From Oscillospiraceae bacterium (lineage in GTDB: Bacteria; Bacillota; Clostridia; Oscillospirales; Ruminococcaceae), in assembly GCA_017829005.1 (NCBI GenBank), contig JAGAJF010000076.1:1-37067 (forward strand): 37,067 bases of DNA, written 5' to 3'. Both the position numbers and the translations under genes were made by a program. Positions 14,591 through 23,317 of this stretch are shown here, piece after piece. The notes under the pieces were generated by a model that was given only the letters and a program-made list of their open reading frames with translations, was not told where the DNA came from and ran no database searches. Position 1 is the stretch's first letter; the number at the start of each line of letters is the position of its first letter.

Positions 14591-16105
14591 ATGTCGGATA
14601 ATTTATCAGCGGCATTGTCGGAAAGAAGTCCCGACGACATCGGTAAGGTCAAGAAAATCGTCCCGAAAACTCCTGCGGAAAAAACGGCGGATATTCTGCT
14701 GTGGGGCGTAAGGATACTGCTTGTTGCGGAAATAGTCCTGCTGTTCTTCCCGTCCTTTAACCCTGCAAGGATATGTGACAAGATCAACAAGAATATGTCC
14801 CTTTTTACCTGCGGTATCGCTTATGATACCCTGGTATCAAATCTGGGACGAGCATTCACAAAGGGCTGGGTACAGGAGTCCACCTTCAAGCTCCTTTTCG
14901 GCTCAAGTATGCTTTCCATAGTTGCGGCTCTTTTCTATGCTGTAGGCGGCTGTATGTCCCTGGGCAGCAATAAGATGAAAAAAGTATCTGCAGCTGTGAC
15001 AGCAGGCGGAACTCTTTTTATGATGGGCTGCCTTTTCGGAATTAAAAATGCCTTCGGTCAGGTAAGCCTCACAGAACGTCCCGAGAAGATTGGTCCTGCG
15101 GAAAGCATTCCCTATTTCGGACTTTTTCTCGTTATCACAATAGCCCTTCTGGCGCTTTGCATTGCAGTATTCTTCCTGCTTCCCTCCTTCTCCAATGCAG
15201 GGGAGATGTATATGGAGGATAAGTACAAGCTCTTCCTTATGATGCTCCCCATTATCGTTCTCTCCTTCCTCTTTGCATACCTTCCCCTCTTCGGCTGGCG
15301 TTATGCATTCTACGATTACAAGGCGGGCGATACTCTTTCTCCCGATAAATTCGTGGGCTTCAAATGGTTCACTCAGCTTTTCCAGAATGCAGCTACCAAA
15401 AAGGATATCCTGAGAGTTATCAAGAACACCCTTGCAATGAGCGGTCTGGGTATCCTCACAAGCTGGGTGCCTATGATATTCGCCATCTTCCTTTCCGAGA
15501 TAAAAAACAACACCTTCAGAAGATTTGTGCAGACCTTTACAACTATCCCCAACTTCATAAGCTGGGTGCTTGTATACGCCATTGCACTTGCTATCTTCTC
15601 CACTGACGGCTTTATCAACACCTTCCTCAAGAGTGTAGGAAATCCCGTTACCACCAACTACCTTATGGACAGCTCACATATGTGGCTGAAAATGCTTGCA
15701 TGGGGTATGTGGAAGGGTCTGGGCTGGAGCGCCATCATTTACATAGCCTCCATTTCGGGCATCGACCAGTCCCTTTTCGAGGCTGCAACGGTGGACGGCG
15801 CAGGACGCTTCCAGAAGATGTGGTATGTTACCATTCCCTCTCTTATCCCCACCTATATGGTTCTCCTCCTTATGTCCGTTGCAAATATCCTTACAAACGG
15901 AATGGATCAGTACCTGGTATTCTCAAACGCAAAGAACTCGGCAAGCATAGAAGTTCTCGACCTCTATGTGTATAACTTAGGTATCGGCAGCGGACTTATC
16001 CCCCTGTCAACGGTTATCGGTATGGTCAAGTCTCTCATAAGCGTGATCCTTCTCTTCTCCGCAAACGGCATTTCCAAGGCTGTCCGCGGCGAGAGCATCG
16101 TATAA
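14591..16105 (+). CDS. Sugar ABC transporter permease (YteP/LplB type) with extra N-terminal membrane domain
   Basis: Inner-membrane permease of a binding-protein-dependent oligosaccharide importer. Residues ~210-504 form the normal permease, starting YKLFLMMLPIIVLSFLFAYL and ending with the EAA loop EAATVDGAGRFQKMWYVTIP and a last membrane pair. The first ~205 residues are unusual: typical family members are near 300-320 aa, while this one adds about four hydrophobic segments (near 34-54, 103-123, 133-150, 178-198) of unknown role. ACGGAGGTG gives a good ribosome site for ATG 14591. It is followed 15 bp later by the partner permease. No solute-binding protein or ATPase gene is adjacent. Confidence 0.9.
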   Translation: MSDNLSAALSERSPDDIGKVKKIVPKTPAEKTADILLWGVRILLVAEIVLLFFPSFNPARICDKINKNMSLFTCGIAYDTLVSNLGRAFTKGWVQESTFKLLFGSSMLSIVAALFYAVGGCMSLGSNKMKKVSAAVTAGGTLFMMGCLFGIKNAFGQVSLTERPEKIGPAESIPYFGLFLVITIALLALCIAVFFLLPSFSNAGEMYMEDKYKLFLMMLPIIVLSFLFAYLPLFGWRYAFYDYKAGDTLSPDKFVGFKWFTQLFQNAATKKDILRVIKNTLAMSGLGILTSWVPMIFAIFLSEIKNNTFRRFVQTFTTIPNFISWVLVYAIALAIFSTDGFINTFLKSVGNPVTTNYLMDSSHMWLKMLAWGMWKGLGWSAIIYIASISGIDQSLFEAATVDGAGRFQKMWYVTIPSLIPTYMVLLLMSVANILTNGMDQYLVFSNAKNSASIEVLDLYVYNLGIGSGLIPLSTVIGMVKSLISVILLFSANGISKAVRGESIV

Positions 16106-16120
16106 GAAAGGGGTGCAGTT

Positions 16121-17080
16121 ATGTCTCTTGCAGAACTTAAAGAAAAAAGAGCGGAGGAAAAACGCTTTAAGGAGCATACCACTCACATAAAGCTCTCCTG
16201 GCAGGACGTTGTGTTCAATATCTTCAACTACCTGTTCTTCGGACTTTTCACCCTGAGCTGTATCTTCCCCTTTTACTACATATTCATCAACACCATTTCC
16301 TCGGGTGAACTTGTTGTAAAGGGAGCCATTACCTTCCTGCCCAAGAACCTCACTCTCCAGAACTACATCGCAATGGGCAACGTAAACGACCTGTGGAACT
16401 CCTTTGCGGTTACCATTATCAGAACTGTTGTGGGAACTGCTCTTATGGTTTTTGCTTCGGGTCTTGCAGGCTACCTTATGACAAAGCAGGAAATGTGGCA
16501 CAGAAAATTCTGGTATCGCTTCCTTGTTGTCACAATGTACTTTAACGCAGGTCTTATCCCTACATACCTGAACCTTTCAATGCTGGGTCTTACCAATACC
16601 TTCTGGGTATACATCATACCCGGTATCGTATCGCCCTACAACATTATCCTTGTTAAGACATACGTGGAGTCCATTCCCCACGAGATCGAGGAAAGCGCAT
16701 TTATGGACGGCGCAGGCTACTGGACCATCTTCCAAAAGATAATCTGGCCCCTGAGCAAGCCTATCCTTGCCACCATCACCATCTTCGGCGCAGTAGGACA
16801 CTGGAACTCCTTCCAGGACTCCCTTATCTACAACGCAAACTCTCCCCAGCTGTACACCCTCCAGCACAGACTGTACGTTTATCTGAACTCCTCTTCAAAT
16901 CTGAGTGCTCTGATGAACGGCGGCTCCGCAGGAGACAGCGTTGCCGTTGCGGGAATGCTCAACACAAAGGTAATTCAGTACACCATATCTATGGTTACTA
17001 TCATACCCATTCTCCTTGTATATCCCTTTATGCAGAAATATTTTGAAAAGGGTATTATGCTTGGTGCTGTAAAGGGCTGA
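16121..17080 (+). CDS. Sugar ABC transporter permease (YtcP/LplC type)
   Basis: Second permease of the importer, 319 aa, with six membrane segments after a charged N-terminus. The CUT1-type pattern is clear: FPFYYIFINTISSGELVVKG near the start, GLAGYLMTKQEMWHRKFWY, and the EAA loop EESAFMDGAGYWTIFQKIIW followed by PLSKP. The C-terminus KYFEKGIMLGAVKG is typical of the LplC/YtcP group, which handle polysaccharide breakdown products. AAAGGGG precedes ATG 16121. A strong terminator follows at 17100, ending the operon before fic. The nearby YesL-type gene at 18040 is of a kind often found with these permeases. Confidence 0.92.
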   Translation: MSLAELKEKRAEEKRFKEHTTHIKLSWQDVVFNIFNYLFFGLFTLSCIFPFYYIFINTISSGELVVKGAITFLPKNLTLQNYIAMGNVNDLWNSFAVTIIRTVVGTALMVFASGLAGYLMTKQEMWHRKFWYRFLVVTMYFNAGLIPTYLNLSMLGLTNTFWVYIIPGIVSPYNIILVKTYVESIPHEIEESAFMDGAGYWTIFQKIIWPLSKPILATITIFGAVGHWNSFQDSLIYNANSPQLYTLQHRLYVYLNSSSNLSALMNGGSAGDSVAVAGMLNTKVIQYTISMVTIIPILLVYPFMQKYFEKGIMLGAVKG

Positions 17081-17099
17081 TATTTAACAGAAATTTTCA

Positions 17100-17135
17100 C
17101 AGGGTACGGGGGATTTTCCCGTATCCTGTTTTTTT
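17100..17135 (+). terminator. Terminator of the permease operon
   Basis: CAGGGTACGGG (17100-17110) pairs with CCCGTATCCTG (17118-17128) with one G-U pair, followed by T7. Confidence 0.9.
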
Positions 17136-17156
17136 GCGGCAATGCTTTGTTGACGG

Positions 17157-17185
17157 TTGATTTTTGCGGACAGATGTGATATACT
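17157..17185 (+). promoter_or_regulatory. fic promoter
   Basis: TTGATT (17157-17162), 17 bp, TATACT (17180-17185). Transcription would start near 17192, downstream of the earliest open-frame start, which supports ATG 17226. Confidence 0.6.
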
Positions 17186-17225
17186 TATTTTCGGAAAGTT
17201 TGCTTTTAAGGAGATTAAAAGGGCA

Positions 17226-17999
17226 ATGACTGAAAAAAGACTTCTGAAAGACACGCTGTTATTTGAAAGGAAAAACAAAATAAGCGGCGGTATCTATCAT
17301 AAAATGCAGGTGGATTTTGCCTATAATTCAAATCATATTGAAGGCAGCAGGCTTTCTCACGAGCAGACACGGTACATTTTTGAGACTCACAGCATTGATG
17401 GCACTGCTTTGGTAAATGATGTGTTTGAAGCCTCCAATCATTTCAAATGCTTTGACCTTGTGCTTGATACGGTCAATGAGCCGCTGACGGAGGAATATAT
17501 AAAAAAGCTGCACTATACGCTGAAAAACGGTCTTATGACCGATAACGCTCCCGAAGCTGTTATCGGAGATTATAGAAAATATGCAAATACAGTCGTTGAG
17601 ATAGAAACGGTGAGACCGAAAGAGGTTCATCAGTCAATGATTAACCTTCTGAAAAAATATCCCGCTCAAAAACGTCTTGACCTGTACGATATCTCTGAGT
17701 TTCATACGGAATTTGAAAAAATTCACCCTTTCTATGACGGCAATGGAAGGGTAGGGAGACTTATCATTTTAAAAATGTGCCTTGCAAATGATGTCGTACC
17801 CTTTTATATCAATGAAGAAAATAAGATTTTCTATTACAAAGGGCTTAAAGAGTGGCAGCTTAACAATAAACCCAACAGGCTCTTAGATGTGTTTTTATCA
17901 ATGCAGGACGATATGAAGAGCGTACTCGATTACTTTGAGATTGAGTATGAAAATTCCGAAACAACATCTCGGGAACTTATTGCAAAGCATTGCGTATAG
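17226..17999 (+). CDS. Fic-domain AMP-transferase with N-terminal inhibitory motif
   Basis: Fic proteins transfer AMP (or another nucleotide part) from NTP onto a target protein hydroxyl. This 257-aa protein carries the complete core motif HPFYDGNGRVGR with catalytic H167. An inhibitory helix motif (S/T)xxxE(G/N) is present as SNHIEG at 35-40, placing it in the group that carries its own inhibitor at the N-terminus and needs no separate antitoxin. The target is unknown. The frame is open from 17157, but AAGGAG (17208-17213) and the promoter favour ATG 17226. It has its own promoter, looks more AT-rich than its neighbours, and interrupts the run from the permeases to the YesL gene, all consistent with insertion. 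A 15-bp near-palindrome touches its stop codon. Confidence 0.92.
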   Translation: MTEKRLLKDTLLFERKNKISGGIYHKMQVDFAYNSNHIEGSRLSHEQTRYIFETHSIDGTALVNDVFEASNHFKCFDLVLDTVNEPLTEEYIKKLHYTLKNGLMTDNAPEAVIGDYRKYANTVVEIETVRPKEVHQSMINLLKKYPAQKRLDLYDISEFHTEFEKIHPFYDGNGRVGRLIILKMCLANDVVPFYINEENKIFYYKGLKEWQLNNKPNRLLDVFLSMQDDMKSVLDYFEIEYENSETTSRELIAKHCV

Positions 18000-18013
18000 C
18001 AGGCTGAGCCTGC
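17999..18013. repeat. 15-bp near-palindrome at the fic stop codon
   Basis: GCAGGCTGAGCCTGC is the reverse complement of the element at 12727-12741, and again touches a stop codon. Confidence 0.45.
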
Positions 18014-18039
18014 AATTTAGCTGAAAAGGAGAAACAAGC

Positions 18040-18693
18040 GTGAAATTTTTCAGTATCGACAGCCCTCTTTATAAATTTATGCAGCGCCTTACGGACGTGC
18101 TGCTTTTAAATATCCTTTGGCTGTTGTTCAGCCTGCCCGTTGTGACAATCGGGTGCAGCACAGCCGCCGCATTTTCGGTGGCGATGAAGTTCGTGGACGA
18201 GTCCGAGGGACACATATGGAACGATTTTATTACGGCGTTCAAGGCAAACCGGAAGCAGGGGCTTCCTCTGGGGCTTATCTCTGTAGTGGCTGTTACAGCG
18301 GTATATCTTGATTTTACCATTGCAAATCAGGTGGAGAACAGCCTGCCCTTTCTGATAGTGGGTTTTCTTACGGCGTTTTTCCTGCTGTTTTCCCTGCTGT
18401 ATGTGTTTCCGCTGATCGTGCGGTATGAAAACACAATTCCCAAGAGCCTGAAAAACTCCTTCCGTCTCGGAATGAAGCATATCGGCAGGACGTTTTTACT
18501 TATAATTATCGTGGCTGTGGAGCTGGCGCTTATATTCTGGAACGAGATAACTTTGTTTATTGGTGCGCTTATCGGTCCCGCCTGCATTATCTATACCATA
18601 AGCGGCACTGCAATGCATATTTTCAGAGAGACGGAAAAGGATCCCGGTGCTGTCTCTAATCCCGAAAAGCTCCATGAGCATGACGGACAGTAA
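18040..18693 (+). CDS. YesL-like DUF624 membrane protein
   Basis: Membrane protein of 217 aa with about five hydrophobic segments. Family traits are the start FSIDSPLYKFMQRLTDVLLL, NILWLLFSLPVVTIGCSTAA and a later FRLGMKHIGRT stretch. DUF624/YesL proteins are commonly encoded with YteP/YtcP/LplB-type polysaccharide importers, and their role is not settled; here the permease pair lies 1 kb upstream, split off by fic. GTG 18040 is chosen because AAAGGAG lies 8 nt upstream and there is no better in-frame start. A terminator follows at once. Confidence 0.85.
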   Translation: MKFFSIDSPLYKFMQRLTDVLLLNILWLLFSLPVVTIGCSTAAAFSVAMKFVDESEGHIWNDFITAFKANRKQGLPLGLISVVAVTAVYLDFTIANQVENSLPFLIVGFLTAFFLLFSLLYVFPLIVRYENTIPKSLKNSFRLGMKHIGRTFLLIIIVAVELALIFWNEITLFIGALIGPACIIYTISGTAMHIFRETEKDPGAVSNPEKLHEHDGQ

Positions 18694-18705
18694 AAAAAAT
18701 GCCTC

Positions 18706-18735
18706 CCGATAGCTGCTATCGGAATGCATTTTTTT
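18706..18735 (+). terminator. Terminator of the DUF624 gene
   Basis: CCGATAG (18706-18712) pairs with CTATCGG (18716-18722); outer A and T runs extend the stem, ending in T8. The next ~90 bp up to the radical SAM gene end show nothing recognisable. Confidence 0.85.
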
Positions 18736-18825
18736 TATTTGAAACACGCTTTCTGATTTCTTTAATCATTCGGCGCGGAGACAAAGCTGCCAATGCGTAC
18801 AAATTAACAGCGCGACCTCGCCGCA

Positions 18826-19713
18826 TCAGAAAAGGCTCAGCTGCTCCTGCTCGTAATCCCGCTTTGAAGCGGAAATTATATCCTGCATTTTGTAAAGCAG
18901 ACCCAGCCGCTCACATTCGGCTGTAAAGCATTTCCACAGCCTGTCCACATTTGGCGAGGTGCATTCGTAGGAATATCCGAAGGCTTCAAAGTACCTTTGC
19001 GACAGCCCTTCCCCGGGGAAAAGCTCATCAATTTTCCTGAGATAATATTCACGCTGGCTGTCCCGTAGTGTCATACCGAATGCGGGATAGATGAATTTCA
19101 CTCCCGCTTCGGCTCCTTTTCGGACTATCTTTATGATATTTTCCTCGCTGTCCTCGATAAATGGCAGCACGGGCATAAGAGTTATCCCCGTGAATATCCC
19201 TGCCTCGGACAGCTCCGCAAGAGCGTTGAAACGTTCGGATGACAGGCTCACATTCGGCTCGATAATTCGGCTGAGACTGTCCTCGGCGGCGGTTACGGTA
19301 AGCTTGCACATCATAGGGGAATGCTCCTTTATGGCAAGAAAAATGTCCTTGTCTCTTGTCATAAGGCTGCTCTTTGAGAGGATAACACAGCCGAAGCCGT
19401 AGTCGTTTATAAGCTCAAGGGCGTGACGGGTAAGGAGGGCTTTTTCCTCAAAGGGATTGTAGGGGTCGCTCATGGAGCCTGTGCCGATAACTCCCGTATG
19501 GGCTTTGTGTCTCAGCTCGTAACGAAGCAGCTCAAGGGAATTTGCCTTGCACCGCACCTTGTCAAAATCCTCGATACCGTAGCAGTCGCTTCGGCTGTCA
19601 CAATAGATGCAGCCGTGACAGCAGCCGCGGTACAGGTTCATATTGTAATCCGTGCCGAACCAGCCCGAGGATTTGTTTTTGTGAAGTATAGACCTTGCTT
19701 CAACGGTTTCCAT
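18826..19713 (-). CDS. Radical SAM protein, SplB-like
   Basis: Iron-sulfur radical SAM enzyme of 295 aa. The cluster motif CX3CX2C is C31, C35, C38 in YRGCCHGCIYC. Other family marks are the HKNKSSGWFGTDYNMNLYRG lead-in, GTGSMSDPYNPFE near 97-109, and SKSSLMTRD. These match the group annotated as spore-photoproduct-lyase-like or Rv2578c-like radical SAM proteins, whose reaction is mostly unknown; true SplB repairs spore photoproduct in DNA. I see no sporulation genes nearby, so I would not call it a photoproduct lyase. It is a single gene, divergent from a MATE exporter. Confidence 0.88.
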   Translation of the reverse strand: METVEARSILHKNKSSGWFGTDYNMNLYRGCCHGCIYCDSRSDCYGIEDFDKVRCKANSLELLRYELRHKAHTGVIGTGSMSDPYNPFEEKALLTRHALELINDYGFGCVILSKSSLMTRDKDIFLAIKEHSPMMCKLTVTAAEDSLSRIIEPNVSLSSERFNALAELSEAGIFTGITLMPVLPFIEDSEENIIKIVRKGAEAGVKFIYPAFGMTLRDSQREYYLRKIDELFPGEGLSQRYFEAFGYSYECTSPNVDRLWKCFTAECERLGLLYKMQDIISASKRDYEQEQLSLF

Positions 19714-19835
19714 AAAATGCCCCCTTCCGCAGAACAGTTTTTCTCTTTCTATTATAACAGCTTTTCAAAGTCTCCGTCAACAGCCACGTGATTTTTGCGG
19801 ATAAAATATTTAACAAAATTTCCTCTGTTTTTTTG

Positions 19836-19864
19836 TTGACAAATACACCCGAATAGGATAATCT
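19836..19864 (+). promoter_or_regulatory. Likely promoter of the MATE gene
   Basis: A perfect TTGACA (19836-19841) is followed after 17 bp by TAATCT (19859-19864), a weak -10; GATAAT at 19857 is an alternative with short spacing. Confidence 0.45.
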
Positions 19865-19902
19865 ATCATAGTATATATTTTAAAGAAATCGAGGAAATTA
19901 AA

Positions 19903-21252
19903 GTGCGAGAGCTTACTTCGGGAAATCCCGCTAAAATGATATTTGCCTTTGCCGTTCCCATTGCGCTGGGAAGCCTTTTTCAGCAGCTTTACAGTATGAT
20001 AGATACGGTCATTGTGGGCAGGACTGTGGGCGTTGAGGCAATTGCCGCCCTTGGCTCCACAAGCTACATATCAAATCTCATTATCGGCTTTATGTCGGGT
20101 CTCACAAACGGCTTTGCCATCATCACCGCACGTCATTTCGGTGCAGGGGACTATGTAAAAATGCGCCGCTCCGTTGCAGGCACCATTATACTCGGTCTGT
20201 CCGTATCGGCTGTGTTTACGGTTTTAAGCCTTGTTTTTCTCCGCCCGTTTCTTCGTATACTCAACACCCCCGAGGAGATATTCGAGACCGCCTACAGCTA
20301 TATTTCCGTTGTCCTTCTGTTTATGACCGCCGCAATGCTTTACAATATGTCCGCAGGCGTGCTGAGAGCGGTGGGGGACAGCGTTACCCCTCTTGTTTTC
20401 CTGATATTTTCCTCATTTATAAACATCGGGCTTGATATATTGTTTATCGCAAAGCTGGGCTTCGGCGTGAAGGGAGCCGCCTATGCAACTGTAATATCCC
20501 AGGGCTTTTCATTTGTGATGTGCTGCATTTACATCTGCATAAGGTTTCCCTACCTCATTCCTCAAAAGGACGAGATGAGGGTAACTCTTTCCGAGCTGTC
20601 CGAGCTTATGGCAATGGGACTTTCACTTGCGCTTATGTTCTCCATAGTGGAAATTGGCTCACTCATTCTCCAGAGAGCCATAAACAATTTCGGCACCGAC
20701 ACCATTGCCGCTCACACTGCCGCAAGAAAAATTTCAAGTATACTGATGCTGCCCTACAGCGCATTCGGCTCAGCCTGTGCTACCTATTGCAGTCAGAACC
20801 TGGGCGCAGGCAGACCCGAAAGAGTGGGAAGGGGAATAAAAAGTGCCGTTGTTATGTGTTGGGTATGGTCGGCGGCGGCTGTGACGGTGGGATATTTTTT
20901 CGCTCCTGCCATCATAAGCTGGATAGCAGGCACGGAAGAGGTATTTATCGTGGAGCTTGCTTCAAGGTATATGAGGGTAAACACCCCCTTTTACTTTATC
21001 CTTGCCGTACTTATAGTAATGCGAAGCTCTCTGCAGGGGCTTGGACGAAAGACTGTACCCGTTGCCAGCAGCGTTATCGAGATGATAGGCAAGGCGGTGG
21101 TGGCATTTGCCGCCGCACCTGTGCTGGGCTATTTCGGAGTTATGATATCCGAGCCTATCGTGTGGTTTTTTATGACCGTTCTCCTTGTGTGGGGATATGC
21201 AAGAGACAGGGAGCTTGTGAAGGCGACCTTTGTTAAGGAAAAGAAAGTATAG
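19903..21252 (+). CDS. MATE family multidrug/Na+ antiporter
   Basis: Exporter of 449 aa with about 12 membrane segments in two halves. The N-terminus is typical: LTSGNPAKMIFAFAVPIALG, then SLFQQLYSMIDTVIVGRTVG and GLTNGFAIITARHFGAGD. The second half repeats the pattern (GTDTIAAHTAARKISSILML, SQNLGAG). The substrate is unknown. It starts at GTG 19903 after GAGGAA; no ATG nearby keeps the conserved start. It is a single gene with terminator at 21264, divergent from the radical SAM gene. Confidence 0.93.
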   Translation: MRELTSGNPAKMIFAFAVPIALGSLFQQLYSMIDTVIVGRTVGVEAIAALGSTSYISNLIIGFMSGLTNGFAIITARHFGAGDYVKMRRSVAGTIILGLSVSAVFTVLSLVFLRPFLRILNTPEEIFETAYSYISVVLLFMTAAMLYNMSAGVLRAVGDSVTPLVFLIFSSFINIGLDILFIAKLGFGVKGAAYATVISQGFSFVMCCIYICIRFPYLIPQKDEMRVTLSELSELMAMGLSLALMFSIVEIGSLILQRAINNFGTDTIAAHTAARKISSILMLPYSAFGSACATYCSQNLGAGRPERVGRGIKSAVVMCWVWSAAAVTVGYFFAPAIISWIAGTEEVFIVELASRYMRVNTPFYFILAVLIVMRSSLQGLGRKTVPVASSVIEMIGKAVVAFAAAPVLGYFGVMISEPIVWFFMTVLLVWGYARDRELVKATFVKEKKV

Positions 21253-21263
21253 TAAATGGATTT

Positions 21264-21306
21264 GCCGCAGTAATGCCGTTTGGCAGGACTGCGGTTATTT
21301 TTTTTG
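21264..21306 (+). terminator. Terminator of the MATE gene
   Basis: CCGCAGT (21265-21271) pairs with ACTGCGG (21288-21294), with an inner TGCC/GGCA stem, followed by T8. Confidence 0.85.
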
Positions 21307-21405
21307 TGTATTCAGCTGTCAGCTGTAGAAATCGGCTGGCGGATATTGTATAATTATGTTAAAAAATATGCTAATATATCGGAGCATATAGAAGGGGGAT
21401 TTTGT

Positions 21406-22236
21406 ATGAATATAACAAAAAAATCTGCGTTATGTATATGTGCGGCTTTGATACTCAGCGGCTGTGACAGCCTGATGTCTGAGTCTTACAGCAGCGAACA
21501 AAGTGATGAGATAGTATCAAGCATTGCCAATGACATTGTTTCGGGCATTGGAAACAAGCTTGATGATATAGGTACAAATGCTTCACTAACCTATCTCGGA
21601 AACAACGAAGTGCTTAAAGAGTATGCAGAAAGCCTGAAATCGGACAAGATAAGCATTGAGATGAAAAACAGCAGGTTTTTTAAGGTGCTCTCATATATGA
21701 TATGGAATGACTTTATGTATTTTGAATCAGGTAAGTCCTTTACGGAGCAGTATCCTGAACAATCAATAACCTATTTTGCAGGTAAATATAGTGTAAAAAT
21801 GGATGATATGGTTCAGGGCGTGGATTCATATATGATATTCAATTCTTATGACAGCACAATATATTACGTAAATAACGCCTCAAAGATCTATTGCACCGAT
21901 AAATCAAGTGATTCGGATACTTCACTTTATGATTCCTTGCTTAAGTCCGGTCTTGATATGCTTGTGTATATGGCAGAAATTGGTGAAGTTACCGGCTCGG
22001 GCAAGGAGACAGTTTTTGGAAAAGAGATGGAATACGAAGATATAAATTTCGGCGAAAATACAGGAAGAGTTTATTTTGAAAACAATTATACTATGTACGC
22101 TCTTGATACCGAAACAGGTACATATTCTAAGGTTATCGGAGTTGCCGATGCTCCGATATCTGTACCGTTGGATTATAAAAAAGTTTCTATGGAGAAATGG
22201 GCTTACGTGACTGCCAAAGATGGCAGTGCGGAATAA
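21406..22236 (+). CDS. Lipoprotein, first gene of the RCC1 operon
   Basis: Secreted lipoprotein of 276 aa, with lipobox LSGC and lipidated C20. The mature part has an acidic/serine stretch, then a domain rich in Tyr, Ser and Asp with beta-like alternation (for example YFAGKYSVKMDDMVQGVDSY) and ends DYKKVSMEKWAYVTAKDGSAE. I do not recognise a family. The frame is open from 21280, but GAAGGGGG before ATG 21406 and a signal peptide that begins there fix the start. A TATAAT at 21349-21354 is a likely -10 without a clear -35. It looks AT-richer than the MATE gene. The RCC1-repeat gene follows after 27 bp. Confidence 0.8.
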   Translation: MNITKKSALCICAALILSGCDSLMSESYSSEQSDEIVSSIANDIVSGIGNKLDDIGTNASLTYLGNNEVLKEYAESLKSDKISIEMKNSRFFKVLSYMIWNDFMYFESGKSFTEQYPEQSITYFAGKYSVKMDDMVQGVDSYMIFNSYDSTIYYVNNASKIYCTDKSSDSDTSLYDSLLKSGLDMLVYMAEIGEVTGSGKETVFGKEMEYEDINFGENTGRVYFENNYTMYALDTETGTYSKVIGVADAPISVPLDYKKVSMEKWAYVTAKDGSAE

Positions 22237-22263
22237 ACTAATATCAAAAGGACGGTAAATCAT

Positions 22264-23292
22264 ATGAATAAAAATCATCATTCCATTTGTATGAAGGACG
22301 AGGTCACAGCACTTTTATCCGGGGGCGGATATATCCAGCTTATCGGAGAGACCGATTCTGAATATAAGAACTCGTTCAGCTGTGACAATGCAGTATCTAT
22401 TGCACTTACAAGCTTTAAGATAGCTGTACTGAGACAGGACGGTACGGTTTTTACCCGGTGGTATCAGGATTATTATATGGACTATTATGATGCAGAAACG
22501 GATTCCTTTATTGATGTGTATCATACGGACGACTGGAGAGGTATAACAAAATTGTGCGCAGGAAACGATCATATCGTTGGACTTACGAGCGGCGGAAGAG
22601 TCTGTGCCACAGGAAATAATGACAAGGGTCAATGTAATGTACAGGGCTGGACAAATATTGTGGATATAGCGGCAGGAGGTGATATAACCTTAGGACTCAG
22701 AGCAGACGGCACTGTTGTAGTGACCGGAGATGAACAGTTTGACATATGCAAAGCAAAAATGTGGAAGAATATCAAAAGAATTTTTGCAGGGGATTATGAT
22801 GCTGTTGGTATAAAAAATGACGGCACTCTTGTATCTACAAATGAGGATTGGGAACAGGAGCTTACAGGCTGGTCCGACATAGTAACTATCTCGGTGGGCT
22901 GTGATACGGTCATAGGAGTAAAAAGCAGCGGAAGGGTATATGCAATATCAGAAGATGAAAGCTTCAAGGAAAAGCTTGAGCAATGGACTAATATCATAGA
23001 TGCTGCAGTTGCGGACGATCTGTCCGATCATTATGCAGTAGGACTTCGTTCAAACGGCAAAATGGTATCTCTTGGCTCGGGCTTCTGGGACGATACTGTT
23101 TTGGGTGATAAAAGAATAAATATAGACGGAAGAGAAAATATAAAGACTCCCGACGGCACAAATGCTCGTGATGATAGAAGCGATTATGCCTTTTCGTCCT
23201 CAAACACATCCGGATTTAAGCTGGAGGATATTTTCTATACCGTTATCGGATTTATCATAGTTATGGTAATGTTTGGCTCATGCAATCAATGA
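22264..23292 (+). CDS. RCC1-repeat protein with C-terminal membrane anchor
   Basis: A 342-aa protein built of RCC1-type beta-propeller repeats, roughly six, each with a hydrophobic strand, an alternating GLRADGTVVVTG-like turn and a following WxNI-DIAAG segment (clear units at about 95-150, 130-165, 165-200, 200-245). There is no N-terminal signal peptide. A Ser/Asp-rich linker leads to a single C-terminal membrane segment (about 321-338), so the propeller may face the cytoplasm. RCC1 propellers usually bind proteins or nucleic acid; the partner here is unknown. AAAGGACGG precedes ATG 22264. Its neighbours are a lipoprotein and a tiny membrane protein in the same operon. Confidence 0.82.
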   Translation: MNKNHHSICMKDEVTALLSGGGYIQLIGETDSEYKNSFSCDNAVSIALTSFKIAVLRQDGTVFTRWYQDYYMDYYDAETDSFIDVYHTDDWRGITKLCAGNDHIVGLTSGGRVCATGNNDKGQCNVQGWTNIVDIAAGGDITLGLRADGTVVVTGDEQFDICKAKMWKNIKRIFAGDYDAVGIKNDGTLVSTNEDWEQELTGWSDIVTISVGCDTVIGVKSSGRVYAISEDESFKEKLEQWTNIIDAAVADDLSDHYAVGLRSNGKMVSLGSGFWDDTVLGDKRINIDGRENIKTPDGTNARDDRSDYAFSSSNTSGFKLEDIFYTVIGFIIVMVMFGSCNQ

Positions 23293-23317
23293 TACATAAA
23301 AAGGGAGGAAAAAGAAA

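Noticed and set aside
18826-19713. Spore photoproduct lyase
   Set aside because: Only the SplB-like radical SAM core is shared; nothing nearby points to sporulation, so I keep the broader name.
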